The notes below the pieces were generated by a model. The model had not been told where the DNA came from. It did not search any database and saw nothing but the letters and a program-made list of their open reading frames with translations. This document shows positions 10,920 to 22,100 of a stretch of DNA of 64,000 nucleotides, piece by piece. The translations under genes were made by a program, and so were the position numbers. Source of the DNA: Hygrophila difformis (Eukaryota; Streptophyta; Magnoliopsida; Lamiales; Acanthaceae); assembly GCA_030278955.1 (NCBI GenBank), contig JAOANR010000005.1, positions 33,793,105 through 33,857,104 on the forward strand. Reading direction: 5' to 3'. Each line of letters begins with the position of its first letter. The stretch's first letter is position 1.

Positions 10920-11249
10920 ACTTTATCTTGCGTTCTATCTTGTTGGACTTTTACCGCTTTTTCGCTACTAGTTTCCTATCATTTCCGTATTTAGTATTAT
11001 CGCGTATTGATTATCTTGATGGTACCACATTTTATGTAGTGGTGACCTCGTAGTATTTGGTGTAGTAGCCTTGTTATTAAATCGTTATCATCTAGTGGAA
11101 TTTCGTGTTTAGTATTCTCTTTCCTTTCCTTGCCCATGTCAGTGGTCTTTAACACTTAGAACCTATGAGACTGAGTTCTAACCCTAGTCTAACTTGACTA
11201 TTAACTTTCATCTAACTGCGATCTAACCTCTGCGTGCTTGATCATCAGA
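10920..11249 (+). other. Leader between small ORF and gag-pol
   Basis: 330 bp of untranslated sequence with no splice consensus that I can defend. Pyrimidine-rich segments lie near 11110-11145. The gag-pol frame continues open for four codons upstream of its ATG (to 11238), so a non-AUG start there cannot be excluded. The MPPRG start at 11250 is the conventional one. Confidence 0.4.
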
Positions 11250-14200
11250 ATGCCGCCCAGAGGGAGACCTAGAGTTGAGATCCCAGTGCATGAGAACGTT
11301 AATGCTCCAGCGGATGCTAACCCACCGAATCCGGGAGTTCAAGCTAACCCCGCTCCCAACGCACTTGATGAGAGGTTGAGGACAGTTGAGCAGGTTCTCG
11401 TTGCTCTAGGAAATGCTGAAGTCAACCGAGCTCAAGCAGCTGTACCACCCCCAGCAGCTCGGATAAATTATCTGGCGATGGTGAACCCTTACCAGCCGCC
11501 TCATTATGAAGGACAGGAAGATCCCGCGAAGTTGGAGGATTGGCTGAGGACTTTTGACAAACTGCTTACTGCCATCAGGTGTCCCGCGAATGAGAAGGTT
11601 GGCGTAGCTGTGTACTACCTGAGAGGAGAGGCTGACGAATGGTGGCAAAACCACCAAGAAGGACTTGCTGACGGTGAACATGCCTACTTCTGGGAAGAGT
11701 TTAAGGAGATGATGAGGGAAAGGTTCTACCCCCTCAGCATAAAGACTGCTAAATATGAGGAATTCATACATCTCCGACAAGGCACCCAGACAGTTCAAGA
11801 ATACTATGCGAAGTTTAAAGAGCTCGTCCGATTCGCTCCAAGGCTGGTACCAACCGATGCTGATAAAGCCCAGAAATTCGAGATGGGGCTGAATCTCAGC
11901 ATCAGAGAGATTTTGGTTGGCGGACAGCACACTACTCTGCAAGCTGTCTACGATCGTGCAGTGGCAATTGCACGAGTACAACAGCTGAAGCGCAAGGATC
12001 ATGGAGAGGCGAGCAAGGGCCTAAACACTTTCGATAAGAGGAACCGCAACAACAACTCTGGGAATCACTTCAGAAGGGGGAATGACCAAGGAAGGAATGA
12101 TGGTCAAAGGAAGCCGGACAACAGAGAACTTAACCGAGGAGGCCAAGGAGGTTGGAGGCCGGATAACCAGGGCGCCTTCATACCCAGATGCCGGGAATGC
12201 AACCTTCCGCACTTGGTGCGTGAATGCCCAAGGCCGGGCCATTGCTACCGGTGTGGCCGAGAAGGTCACATGAAGAAGGAATGCCGGACGAGGGAGGACC
12301 GCATTGAAAAGAGATTGGACCTGATAAACCGTCCTCAGGGCAACAGGCCAGCCGGGCCAAACCAGCAGGACAACCAAGGGCAGAGATTCCCACAGGCACA
12401 GAGGCCACCTCAGAATCCAAACCAGCAGGGGAATCAGGGGAGGCCAGTAGGACGCCTGAACGTGATAAATCAAGCGGACCTAGCTGCTCAAGGCGACGTG
12501 ATCGAAGGTACGTTTACTGCTTTAAGCGTACCTGTCAAGGTCTTATTCGACTCAGGAGCGAGTTGCTCTTTGATTTCCACGAGAACTATATCTGCGTTAG
12601 ATCTACCAGCGCCGAATAACATTAACTTAGGAATCCAATTACCATCGGGTAAGATAGTATCGTGTTCCAAACGATATGACGGGATCCCGATAGTAATCAA
12701 GAACACTGAATTCTTTGCGAATCTCATAGAATTTGACCTTAAGGATTTCGATATCATTTTGGGAATGGACTGGTTGACGAGGTACAAGGCTATCATCGAA
12801 TGCCAGAAGCAGAAGATCTCGTTGGCGAAGAGTCGCGGGAAGAAGGTCATTTACTATATGCAACCTCAGAAGAAGGGTGCCAAGATAGTAAATGCACTAA
12901 AGTTCTGCAATCTCATGCAGAAAGGATACCAACTGTACGCGTGCTACGTGCATAATCTGGAGGGCGAGGAGAACAAGATCGACAATATCCCCGTCGTGAA
13001 CGAATACCCAGATGTATTTCCGGAGGATATCCCAGGAATGCCTCCTGAGCGAGAAGTGGAGTTCACGATCGATCTCGTGCCCGGAATCGAACCGGTGTCA
13101 AAGGCACCATATCGCATGGCGCCTGCTGAGATGAAGGAGCTGAAAGAACAACTAGAAGAGTTGTTATCCAAGGGATATATTCGGCCGAGCACATCACCGT
13201 GGGGAGCTCCAGTCCTGTTCGTGAAAAAGAAGGACGGCGGACTCCGATTGTGCATCGACTACCGAGGTCTTAATCAAGTGACGATTAAGAACAAGTACCC
13301 GCTACCTAGGATCGAAGATCTCTTCGATCAACTGAAAGGAGCGTCGGTATTTTCGAAGGTCGATCTAAGGTCGGGATACCACCAATTGCGTATCGCCGAG
13401 AACGATATACCCAAGACAGCTTTCCGAACAAGATATGGACACTACGAATTCACCGTAATGTCCTTCGGTCTGACTAATGCTCCCGCAGTATTCATGAACC
13501 TCATGAATAGCGTTTTCCGAGAGTTACTAGACACATGTGTAGTCGTATTCATCGACGACATCCTAGTTTACTCGAGGAATGAGGAAGAGCATAGTAGTCA
13601 TTTGCACCAAGTACTCGGACTTTTGAGGAAGAATCAACTCTACGCGAAGCTGTCTAAGTGCGAGTTTTGGAAGAATGAAGTCGCTTTTCTAGGTCATATA
13701 GTATCGGCTAAAGGAGTATCAGTCGACCCGGCGAAGATATCAGCTGTGTCTGAATGGCCGGCACCAACAAACCAGACTGAGGTAAGAAGTTTCCTAGGTC
13801 TAGCCGGATACTACCGAAGGTTCGTGAAGGACTTTTCTAAAATTGCGAGACCGATGACGCAACTGCTGAAGAAAGGATTGAAGTTTGATTGGACGGCTGA
13901 GTGTGAGCAGTCATTCCGTGAACTTAAGGGAAGACTCACATCAGCACCGGTTTTAGCATTGCCATCAGAGACGGAGGATTATGAGGTGTACAGCGACGCC
14001 TCGAAGGAAGGTCTTGGTTGCGTGCTAATGCAAAACCAAAGGGTGATTGCTTATGCATCAAGGCAACTCAAGACGCACGAAGTAAACTACCCGACACATG
14101 ATCTGGAACTGGCAGCGGTAGTGTTCGCTCTTAAGATCTGGCGACACTATCTATATGGACGAACTTGTCGGATGTTTACAGATCACAAAAGCCTCAAGTA

Positions 14201-15914
14201 TATATTTACTCAGAAAGAGTTAAATATGAGGCAGAGGAGATGGCTCGAGCTGATCAAAGACTACGATCTGGATATAGCCTACCATGAAGGCAAGGCGAAC
14301 GTCGTAGCGGATGCGTTGAGTCGCAAGACGAGGCACACGGCAAACACGCTCATTCTACCTTCGGGACTGTATATGGACCTAGCTAAGTTGGATACTGAAC
14401 TAGTCCATTATGGAACCGTGGTGGAGACAGTGAACGCCATAACAGTTGAATCTACCGTATTTGACGAGATTCGAGAAGCCCAACCGGACGACGAGAATCT
14501 CCAGAGGATCAAAGGAAAGATAAGTGAAGGAAAGGCGGTAGGATTCACGATCGATGAAGACGGAAGTGTCCGTTTTAAAGGAAGATGGTGCGTTCCTCAT
14601 AAGTGCGAGGAATTGAAGAGGAAGCTCATGGAAGAAGGCCACAGTACACCTTATTCAGTCCACCCTGGTGGGGATAAGTTGTACAAAGACTTAAAGAAAA
14701 TCTATTGGTGGCCGCGGATGAAGAATGATGTTGCCGATTTTGTGGCTAAATGCATAACCTGCCAGAAGGTGAAGGCAGTGAGGCAAAAACCGCTAGGATT
14801 GGTAAAGCCATTGGAGATTCCAAGCTGGAAGTGGGACAGCATCTCCATGGATTTTGTTTCAGGGTTGCCAAGATCTCCCCGAGGAATGAATAAGATTTGG
14901 GTAATAGTTGACCGGTTAACGAAGACCGCCATTTTCATACCAATGAAGGAAAATTGGTCGATGGATCAACTAGCTAAGGCGTACATCGAGAATGTGGTCC
15001 GAAGGCACGGAGTACCGCATGATATTATCTCAGACCGAGATAGTAGATTCGTCTCCAACTTCTGGACTAAATTACAAGAAGCCTTAGGAACCCAAATCAA
15101 GATGAGCACAGCTTTTCATCCAATGACGGACGGTCAGACTGAGCGCACGATTCAGACGCTCGAAGACATGCTAAGAGCGTGTGTACTCGAATTCAAAGGA
15201 AGTTGGGAAGACCACTTGCCGTTGATTGAATTCTCGTACAACAACAGTTATCACGCTAGCATAGGTATGGCACCGTTCGAAGCGCTTTACGGACGGAAGT
15301 GTCGTAGTCCGTTGTGCTGGACGAAGGATGATGATTCGGTAGTTGTTGGACCGCAGCTCATTGAGGATATGAATAGCAAGATCAAGGTGGTTCAACAGAA
15401 AATGAAAGCCACGCAAGATAGGCAGAAGAGCTACGCCGACACTAGGCGACAAGAGTTAGAATTTGAGGTGGGAGACAAGGTCATGCTGAAAGTATCGTCC
15501 ATGAAGGGGGTGATGCGATTCGGTAAAAGAGGAAAGCTGAGTCCTCGCTACATTGGTCCGTACGAGATTTTGGATCGTGTAGGTACCTTGGCTTATCGTT
15601 TGGCACTTCCACCAGAGTTGTCGCGAGTGCACAACGTATTCCATGTTTCTCAACTGAAGAAATATGTGCACGACCCAACTCACGTGTTGCAACCCGACGT
15701 GATTGAGCTAGATGATGACTTGACATACGAGGAGTATCCGATCGAGGTACTTGACGTCAAGGAAAGGGTCACAAGGAACAAGACTGTGAGGATGGTGAAG
15801 ATCCTATGGTCGAATCATGGCACCGAGGAAGCGACGTGGGAATTGGAAGCGGATATGAAGCAGAAATATCCCAACCTTTTCCGAAACGACTCAGGAGCAG
15901 TTATGGGGACATAA
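11250..15914 (+). CDS. Tekay-like gag-pol polyprotein, intact, 1554 aa
   Basis: Single uninterrupted frame from ATG 11250 (protein begins MPPRGRPR). Gag core at about residues 75-240 ([12 protein letters not shown]). A cysteine-rich nucleic-acid-binding segment follows at about 313-345: [13 protein letters not shown], then the CCHC knuckle [14 protein letters not shown]. Aspartic protease DSGAS is near 433 and ILGMDWL near 505. Reverse transcriptase at about 600-860 has FIDDILVYS near 766. RNase H begins near 908 (YSDAS). Integrase has an HHCC finger at about 1130-1170 (HPGG...CITCQ) and a catalytic core with D near 1200 (SMDF), D near 1261 (SDRDSRF) and E near 1297 (DGQTERT). A C-terminal chromodomain lies at about 1490-1550 ([23 protein letters not shown]). 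All catalytic residues looked for are present. Length suits chromoviruses. The element would be copied in cytoplasmic particles and integrated into nuclear chromatin by chromodomain-guided integrase. Confidence 0.95.
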   Translation: MPPRGRPRVEIPVHENVNAPADANPPNPGVQANPAPNALDERLRTVEQVLVALGNAEVNRAQAAVPPPAARINYLAMVNPYQPPHYEGQEDPAKLEDWLRTFDKLLTAIRCPANEKVGVAVYYLRGEADEWWQNHQEGLADGEHAYFWEEFKEMMRERFYPLSIKTAKYEEFIHLRQGTQTVQEYYAKFKELVRFAPRLVPTDADKAQKFEMGLNLSIREILVGGQHTTLQAVYDRAVAIARVQQLKRKDHGEASKGLNTFDKRNRNNNSGNHFRRGNDQGRNDGQRKPDNRELNRGGQGGWRPDNQGAFIPRCRECNLPHLVRECPRPGHCYRCGREGHMKKECRTREDRIEKRLDLINRPQGNRPAGPNQQDNQGQRFPQAQRPPQNPNQQGNQGRPVGRLNVINQADLAAQGDVIEGTFTALSVPVKVLFDSGASCSLISTRTISALDLPAPNNINLGIQLPSGKIVSCSKRYDGIPIVIKNTEFFANLIEFDLKDFDIILGMDWLTRYKAIIECQKQKISLAKSRGKKVIYYMQPQKKGAKIVNALKFCNLMQKGYQLYACYVHNLEGEENKIDNIPVVNEYPDVFPEDIPGMPPEREVEFTIDLVPGIEPVSKAPYRMAPAEMKELKEQLEELLSKGYIRPSTSPWGAPVLFVKKKDGGLRLCIDYRGLNQVTIKNKYPLPRIEDLFDQLKGASVFSKVDLRSGYHQLRIAENDIPKTAFRTRYGHYEFTVMSFGLTNAPAVFMNLMNSVFRELLDTCVVVFIDDILVYSRNEEEHSSHLHQVLGLLRKNQLYAKLSKCEFWKNEVAFLGHIVSAKGVSVDPAKISAVSEWPAPTNQTEVRSFLGLAGYYRRFVKDFSKIARPMTQLLKKGLKFDWTAECEQSFRELKGRLTSAPVLALPSETEDYEVYSDASKEGLGCVLMQNQRVIAYASRQLKTHEVNYPTHDLELAAVVFALKIWRHYLYGRTCRMFTDHKSLKYIFTQKELNMRQRRWLELIKDYDLDIAYHEGKANVVADALSRKTRHTANTLILPSGLYMDLAKLDTELVHYGTVVETVNAITVESTVFDEIREAQPDDENLQRIKGKISEGKAVGFTIDEDGSVRFKGRWCVPHKCEELKRKLMEEGHSTPYSVHPGGDKLYKDLKKIYWWPRMKNDVADFVAKCITCQKVKAVRQKPLGLVKPLEIPSWKWDSISMDFVSGLPRSPRGMNKIWVIVDRLTKTAIFIPMKENWSMDQLAKAYIENVVRRHGVPHDIISDRDSRFVSNFWTKLQEALGTQIKMSTAFHPMTDGQTERTIQTLEDMLRACVLEFKGSWEDHLPLIEFSYNNSYHASIGMAPFEALYGRKCRSPLCWTKDDDSVVVGPQLIEDMNSKIKVVQQKMKATQDRQKSYADTRRQELEFEVGDKVMLKVSSMKGVMRFGKRGKLSPRYIGPYEILDRVGTLAYRLALPPELSRVHNVFHVSQLKKYVHDPTHVLQPDVIELDDDLTYEEYPIEVLDVKERVTRNKTVRMVKILWSNHGTEEATWELEADMKQKYPNLFRNDSGAVMGT

Positions 15915-16075
15915 CTGCAGTCCTAAGGGGGAGAGGATGTGATACCCCGCGCAAAGTCGTCGCGAGCTGAGGTAAGAATTTTAAATTGCGAGCCTCAATA
16001 ATTTCTATGTGCCAATTATTTTTCCGAAGTGCGACCCAACTTCGAGGACGAAGTTGATTTCTAAGGAGGGTAGAC
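15915..16075 (+). promoter_or_regulatory. Post-pol region with two polypurine tracts and a cryptic LTR head
   Basis: The first tract, AAGGGGGAGAGGA (15925-15937), is followed by TGTGATACCCC (15938), which looks like an LTR start. The second tract, AAGGAGGGTAGAC (16063-16075), directly precedes the true 3' LTR start TGTAATACCCG (16076), which matches the 5' LTR. The 138 bp between them is homologous to the first 187 bp of the solo LTR at 44691. The tract that primes plus-strand synthesis therefore seems to have switched within this family. Confidence 0.8.
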
Positions 16076-16279
16076 TGTAATACCCGAGAAATCAACATCG
16101 AGTATTAAATCCGAAAAATTAATTAATTGAATTAATTAATTGGATTTAACTATCGCAACCGAAATAATTCCGGGAGAGCGGAATTAAATATTTTCGCACG
16201 ATAGCAACTCGAAGAGAGTTATCGGAGTATCCAACAATCGGATAATCCAATATGATTTTTAAAAAGAACAAAAATCATA

Positions 16280-16319
<40 letters not shown>

Positions 16320-18704
16320 AAAAAATCGCTGCCTGGGGTGGCGCGGTGGCCGCGCGGTGGCGCGCCACCAGCGCGCCACCACCCCAGGGCAGCAGTTTCG
16401 AACGCTGCACGCGTTTTTGGCTTGGTTTTGCATTAAGTTCGATTATGGATGCTTTGAATCTATCCCAAACCCTTTCCCAGATGTTGGTGGATGTATTGAG
16501 ACTCTAATGGATGTATCTAGTAGCTTCTAGAAGCATTTTATGGCTGTGAAGTTGGGAGAATGCATGCACTTGCACCAAGGAGTGATTAGGTGGTTTGGAT
16601 GAGTTTTGGGGGAGTGTTTTCCAAGAGGACTGCCATTATTTCGTCCTCCATAGTCCCTAGGGCCTTTAAGCCACCATTGGGAACCTTAACACCCTATTCT
16701 TATCCCTCAATCAGCCCCCAAAATCCCTCATCCACTCTAATCCGAAAATCAGTTTCTTTTGGAGAGTTGAGAGTTCTTTGAGTGTATTCATCTTGTTCTT
16801 GGGGCTTTGATCGAGTTGAAGCATTCCAATCCCTTCTCCTACGTCTAGGTAAGGATTCTAATCAAATTCCTTGTTCTTTAATTCGAATCCTAGGCCCTAA
16901 CATCAAGTTTCTATCCAAACACCTCAAATTAGGATTCGTTCGGTAGATCTTGGAGGTTGGAGTCTGTTCTGGTCGAGTTTGAGGATTCAATCACTGAAGT
17001 TTTCGACACTCCACCCTTGAGAAGTAAGTTAATGATGTGCATATCGATTTTTAGAGTGTTTGGTTGAGTATTCTTCGTAATATGGTTCGAATTCCATCTA
17101 GTGCCAAATCTGTATTTCAGGGTTTCTTCCGAGTATGTTTTCTTGTTGTGCTTTTCTCGCCTAGATCCGTTCATTTTTGGAAGAACTTGTCTAAATGAAA
17201 AATGTTCCTAATGTTTTAAAGATGATGTCTGTAAATTTTCATAATTTTTGGAATTGATTTGGTCGACGAAATCAGATCTGGTATTTTCTGCTATGTTTTG
17301 ATGACAGATTCAAGTTCCGCGCATGTTCAGTTTTGTGGTTCCTATTTCTCCTAGCTATGGTCGTTTTTGATGGCCGACTTCTTCATGAAAATTGTTCATC
17401 TATGTGTCTAGTTCACTCCTGTTAAATTTCAGAATTTTTGGATCAATATTCGAATTGATATGGATTTTTGAGTAGGCTGTGGTCGGATGAACAGTGGTAC
17501 TTATACCCTTTTGAAAACAAGTTTCTGAAATGCATTTTTTTGAGTGACTTAGAGTCCGAATTTGCTAAGGGCTATTTCTGAGAAAAATGTTCATTTTGAT
17601 GTCGCCTAGCACTTGTAAAATTTTCAGAAATTTTCACAAAGTTTTACTACATTTCCTGATTCGATTTTGAAAACTGCCACAGTGTAGTCTTACCGGTGAA
17701 ATTGGTTTCGTACGTTTCGGACGTTTTTGAGTCGGTTGCTACTCTTTGTCGAATCCTATGAATTCTGGAAATTTTAGATATATGTGGTAATGACTAAAAT
17801 GTGATTTTTGAAACTTTGTGAGTTTTGATCGAGTTAGATGTTCAATTTGGAGGGTAAGTGCACTTGGCGTGGGCTCGTTGGGCCGCCCCCTCTTTTTGGT
17901 GGCCAAAACGGCGCCAATGAAATATTGTTATGTTGCGTGATTGTATGAGTCTATACTCCTAGGTGTATCCGTAGGGGTTACCTAGGGCTCCGGAGTGTGT
18001 CTGTATAGGGTCCGCTGCTCTCACATTGTGGATACCGTCGGCTTGTGGACATAAGTGCCCAAGCGGGTAATTGATCCCAAAACGGCTAAGGCCCTGGATC
18101 GTTGATACCGGCAGCTTGTGGACATAAGCGCCCAAGCGGGTAATGGTTTGGATGTCCTCGATCAAAATGAACAATGGTGTGGTAACGTATAAAAAGAAAT
18201 TTTCGTAAATTATTTTTACTCGTCCGTTAGATTAAATTCCTAACTTTTTATTTCTCTTCTAAACCTTTAAATTTTGTTATGCTATCCGTTAACTTACTCA
18301 GTACCGTTTGTACTGATAAATTGTTATTTCCTATTTTTCGCAGAGTAAGTGTTGGCGCATTGGGATGGGACTTTGCAAGATTGAGGACTTGTCGCATTTT
18401 ACAATTATTTTAAATTTCTGCACTTTGGACTTTACTATTGGACTTTGGACTTTGGTTTTGGCCGTATGTTTGGCCCTCGTTTTATTTATTTTTTTTTTTT
18501 TAGCTTCCGCACTGATTATTACTGTGATGCATGAGATACTCTGATTTTAATTCGGGCATGATTGAATAGTTTTTAAATTGTTTTGAAAAATTGGTACAAC
18601 TTAGCCTTAGCATTTTTCTAGATGAGCTCGACTTGGGTCGGGTCTTGTTTAGAAAAGTGTGGCGGTAATGCCCTGGCCTGGGAAATCAAATCCGGGGTGT
18701 TACA
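16076..18704 (+). repeat. 3' LTR of the Tekay-like element
   Basis: 2629 bp, nearly identical to the 5' LTR, including the GC-rich hairpin (16328-16393) and the GTGGACATAAG modules (near 18046 and 18118). Ends at 18704, before the ATGGT duplication. Confidence 0.95.
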
Positions 18705-19132
18705 ATGGTGCATTCTGAAAAAGGCTATGACGCCAACCGCCTTATGACGCCAACCACGTTGGGGTCATAAGGTAGGTTTGGCGTCATAAGCATTTTTTTG
18801 GCCCCAAATATTGGTTCCGCATTCTGGATCACGTTTGACGCCAACCACCTCTTTGACGTCAACCAAGTTGAGGTCATGGGTAGGTTTGGCATCATAAGTG
18901 TTTCTGGTCAAACTCATTTGCATGCTTGAAGTGCTGTGACGCCAACCACCTTGACGTCAACCAAGTTGAGGTCATGGGCAGGTTTGGCGTCATAAGTGCT
19001 TTTCAGCCAAAAATTGTTCCATGTTGTGTTTCCTGTCATGGCCCCACGGGTCATGACGCAATTCCCATGATCCATGACATGGAACCCCCAAATATTGCAT
19101 GTTAATTTTTTGTCATGCATGACGCGGAACCC

Positions 19133-19158
19133 ATGACGTGATCCTAGGATCACGTCAT
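19133..19158. repeat. 26 bp perfect palindrome in tandem unit 1
   Basis: Left half ATGACGTGATCCT, right half its exact reverse complement. It contains TGACGTG and CACGTCA, overlapping ACGT-core sites of plant bZIP factors. Identical copies lie at 21260-21285 and 23388-23413. A half-site version (CCTAGGATCACGTCATG) recurs near 19323-19339 and in the other units. Confidence 0.9.
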
Positions 19159-22100
19159 AATTTAGTGTTCCACGTCATGACCCTCTCTAATTCCACAGAA
19201 AAATTTCTAAGTCATGCATGACGCCAAACCTCTGCTTGACGCCAACCTTCGGCGCCATCTATATGAGTTTGCGTCATGAATGACCCTACTCAACCTGTTT
19301 GACGTCAACCCCATGACCCAATCCTAGGATCACGTCATGAGGTTGGTTGGCGTCAAACATAACCCTTTTCATCCGAAAACCCTCATTTTATCATGCTATC
19401 TTTAACCCATCATTATGTTGCATCATTCCCGTCTTAATCCCACGGATTAAGACGCAATATTCCCGATTGCAACATAAGGCGTTATGCTGCCAAAATTTCT
19501 ATTCTCCATTTTTCACGATTAAACAATTAAACCCCTGTATCAATGATTAAAGACCGAGATTAGCAATGATTAAGGTCAATGGTTAATTGGTTTAAGGAAT
19601 TTTATTCAATTTATCATTAAAAGATTATTGTACAAAACTCATTTAATCTAAACAGATAATCTGGACTGTAATTTATTAATTATGGAAAGAGAGATTATTT
19701 AGGTTAATGAGTAACTATGGATAAGTTTGCATACCCTTACATGAGAAACCAATGTCTCTCATGCAAGGTGTCCTGTTTTATTTTATATTGTTTGCATTTT
19801 GTCTTTTCCGTGATGTATGAATAAACAGTAAGAGATAATACAGAATAATGTCGGTGAACGGCCCCTTCACCGGAAATGAAGTAGACCGTAGTCTGTATAT
19901 TAATTACTGTTTGTTATTTTACATGGTTTGGATAATTATTAACGAGGTCAGGCGAACAGTCCTTTCACCAGGAAATGAAGTAGCCACTTAGTTAAATACT
20001 GTCCAAATACAGTTTTATTTTCTTTATCTTAATTTCCAAACCCAAATTCTAATCTGTAATATGAGTCAGCTAATATCTGTCAATATCAGCTAATGAACAT
20101 TACAGAAAGGAAACATGTAGGTTTTTATCTGAATTCGCAGACAGTAGAGGCCCAACTGGTAGCGACACTTCCATTATAGGGTTTCTGCTGTCTAAATTCA
20201 TCCCATCCGAGTAATTGGGAAATTGGATAGCAGATGTTTGCAGTCCACCCGGTTACTCTGCCACCTCTTCTAGTCTCACGACTGCTTCATATCTGTGTCT
20301 CACATTCTGTCTAAACTCACCCTTATATTTTGGGTTAATTTAATTTTACACTTCCTTATAAATTTATGCTTGATAATATTAGCTTAGATATAGCATTAGA
20401 TAGCCAGTTTTATACTTTTGTTCTTGTTTTAAACTCTTATTAATTTTGGTTTATGGTTTGAAACACCCATTAATGGTGTTATCAAGCTCATTTATAAGAA
20501 AATAGGATTTAATCTTCTCTCTTATATCCCACAAACATGAAATGGATATTCTAATCCATGGATCTTTTTGGCTCTCTTTTCATTTTGGCCATTTGGCTTA
20601 TATTTTGCTTTATCTTATTATTTGCTCCATGTATGGTGATTAATGAATGAATATGTGTTTAGAGGCATGAGTATAGGCTGTGGGAGTGATTTATGCTTGC
20701 TGGATAGTGTAGGTTTATCTTTATTCCTTATTTTATTGCTTAGATTCCTTTTTGTCTTGTTCATTTTAGCATAATCGGTCCATCCAGCTTAGAAATGCCA
20801 TTATTCTGCATGTTTTGCATTATTTCTTCATCATGGTGCATTCTGAAAAGGCTATGACGCCAACCGCCTTATGACGCCAACCACGTTGGGGTCATAAGGT
20901 AGGTTTGGCGTCATAAGCATTTTTTTGGCCCCAAATATTGGTTCCGCATTCTGGATCACGTTTGATGCCAACCACCTCTTTGACGTCAACCAAGTTGAGG
21001 TCATGGGTAGGTTTGGCGTCATAAGTGTTTCTGGTCAAACTCATTTGCATGCTTGAAGTGCTATGACGCCAACCACCTTGACGTCAACCAAGTTGAGGTC
21101 ATGGGCAGGTTTGGCGTCATAAGTGCTTTTCAGCCAAAAATTGTTCCATGTTGTGTTTCCCGTCATGGCCCCACGGGTCATGACGCAATTCCCATGATCC
21201 ATGACATGGAACCCCCAAATATTGCATGTTAATTTTTTGTCATGCATGACGCGGAACCCATGACGTGATCCTAGGATCACGTCATAATTTAGTGTTCCAC
21301 GTCATGACCCTCTCTAATTCCACAGAAAAATTTCTAAGTCATGCATGACGCCAAACCTCTGCTTGACGCCAACCTTCGGCGCCATCTATATGAGTTTGCG
21401 TCATGAATGACCCCACTCAACCTGTTTGACGTCAACCCCATGACCCAATCCTAGGATCACGTCATGAGGTTGGTTGGCGTCAAACATAACCCTTTTCATC
21501 CGAAAACCCTCATTTTATCATGCTATCTTTAACCCATCATTATGTTGCATCATTCCCGTCTTAATCCCACGGATTAAGACGCAATATTCCCGATTGCAAC
21601 ATAAGGCGTTATGCTGCCAAAATTTTTATTCTCCATTTTTCACGATTAAACAATTAAACCCCTGTATCAATGATTAAAGACCGAGATTAGCAATGATTAA
21701 GGTCAATGGTTAATTGGTTTAAGGAATTTTATTCAATTTATCATTAAAAGATTATTGTACAAAACTCATTTAATCTAAACAGATAATCTGGACTGTAATT
21801 TATTAATTATGGAAAGAGAGATTATTTAGGTTAATGAGTAACTATGGATAAGTTTCCATACCCTTACATGAGAAACCAATGTCTCTCATGCAAGGTGTCC
21901 TGTTTTATTTTATATTGTTTGCATTTTGTCTTTTCCGTGATGTATGAATAAACAGTAAGAGATAATACAGAATAATGTCGGTGAACGGCCCCTTCACTGG
22001 AAATGAAGTAGACCGTAGTCTGTATATTAATTACTGTTTGTTATTTTACATGGTTTGGATAATTATTAACGAGGTCAGGCGAACAGTCCTTTCACCAGGA

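Larger units (their letters stand above)
7558..18709 (+). mobile_element. Complete Ty3/Gypsy chromovirus (Tekay-like), 11.1 kb, with target duplication
   Basis: Element 7563-18704 has 2.63 kb LTRs starting TGTAATACCC and ending GGGGTGTTACA. It is flanked by the 5 bp duplication ATGGT (7558-7562 and 18705-18709). The order is 5' LTR, primer-binding site, small acidic ORF, gag-pol, polypurine tracts, 3' LTR. The C-terminal chromodomain and the MPPRG-type gag start point to the Tekay/Del lineage of chromoviruses. The empty target (ATGGTGCATTCTG without the insertion) is preserved at the other two unit junctions near 20833 and 22960, which proves the insertion point. Intact frame and near-identical LTRs suggest a young, possibly competent copy. 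Confidence 0.95.

Noticed and set aside
11406..12002. 198-codon minus-strand ORF within the Tekay-like gag
   Set aside because: Complement of the intact gag-pol frame; no motif of its own.
15938..16075. LTR start of the Tekay-like element at TGTGATACCCC
   Set aside because: The 5' LTR begins at TGTAATACCC right after the ATGGT duplication, so for this copy the LTR starts at 16076; the upstream head is treated as cryptic.
19347..19550. 67-codon ORF repeated in all three tandem units (19347, 21474, 23602), and the 79-codon minus-strand ORF
   Set aside because: The units are about 99% identical at DNA level, so conservation of the frames is expected. The predicted peptides show no known fold, and changes are not biased toward silent sites.
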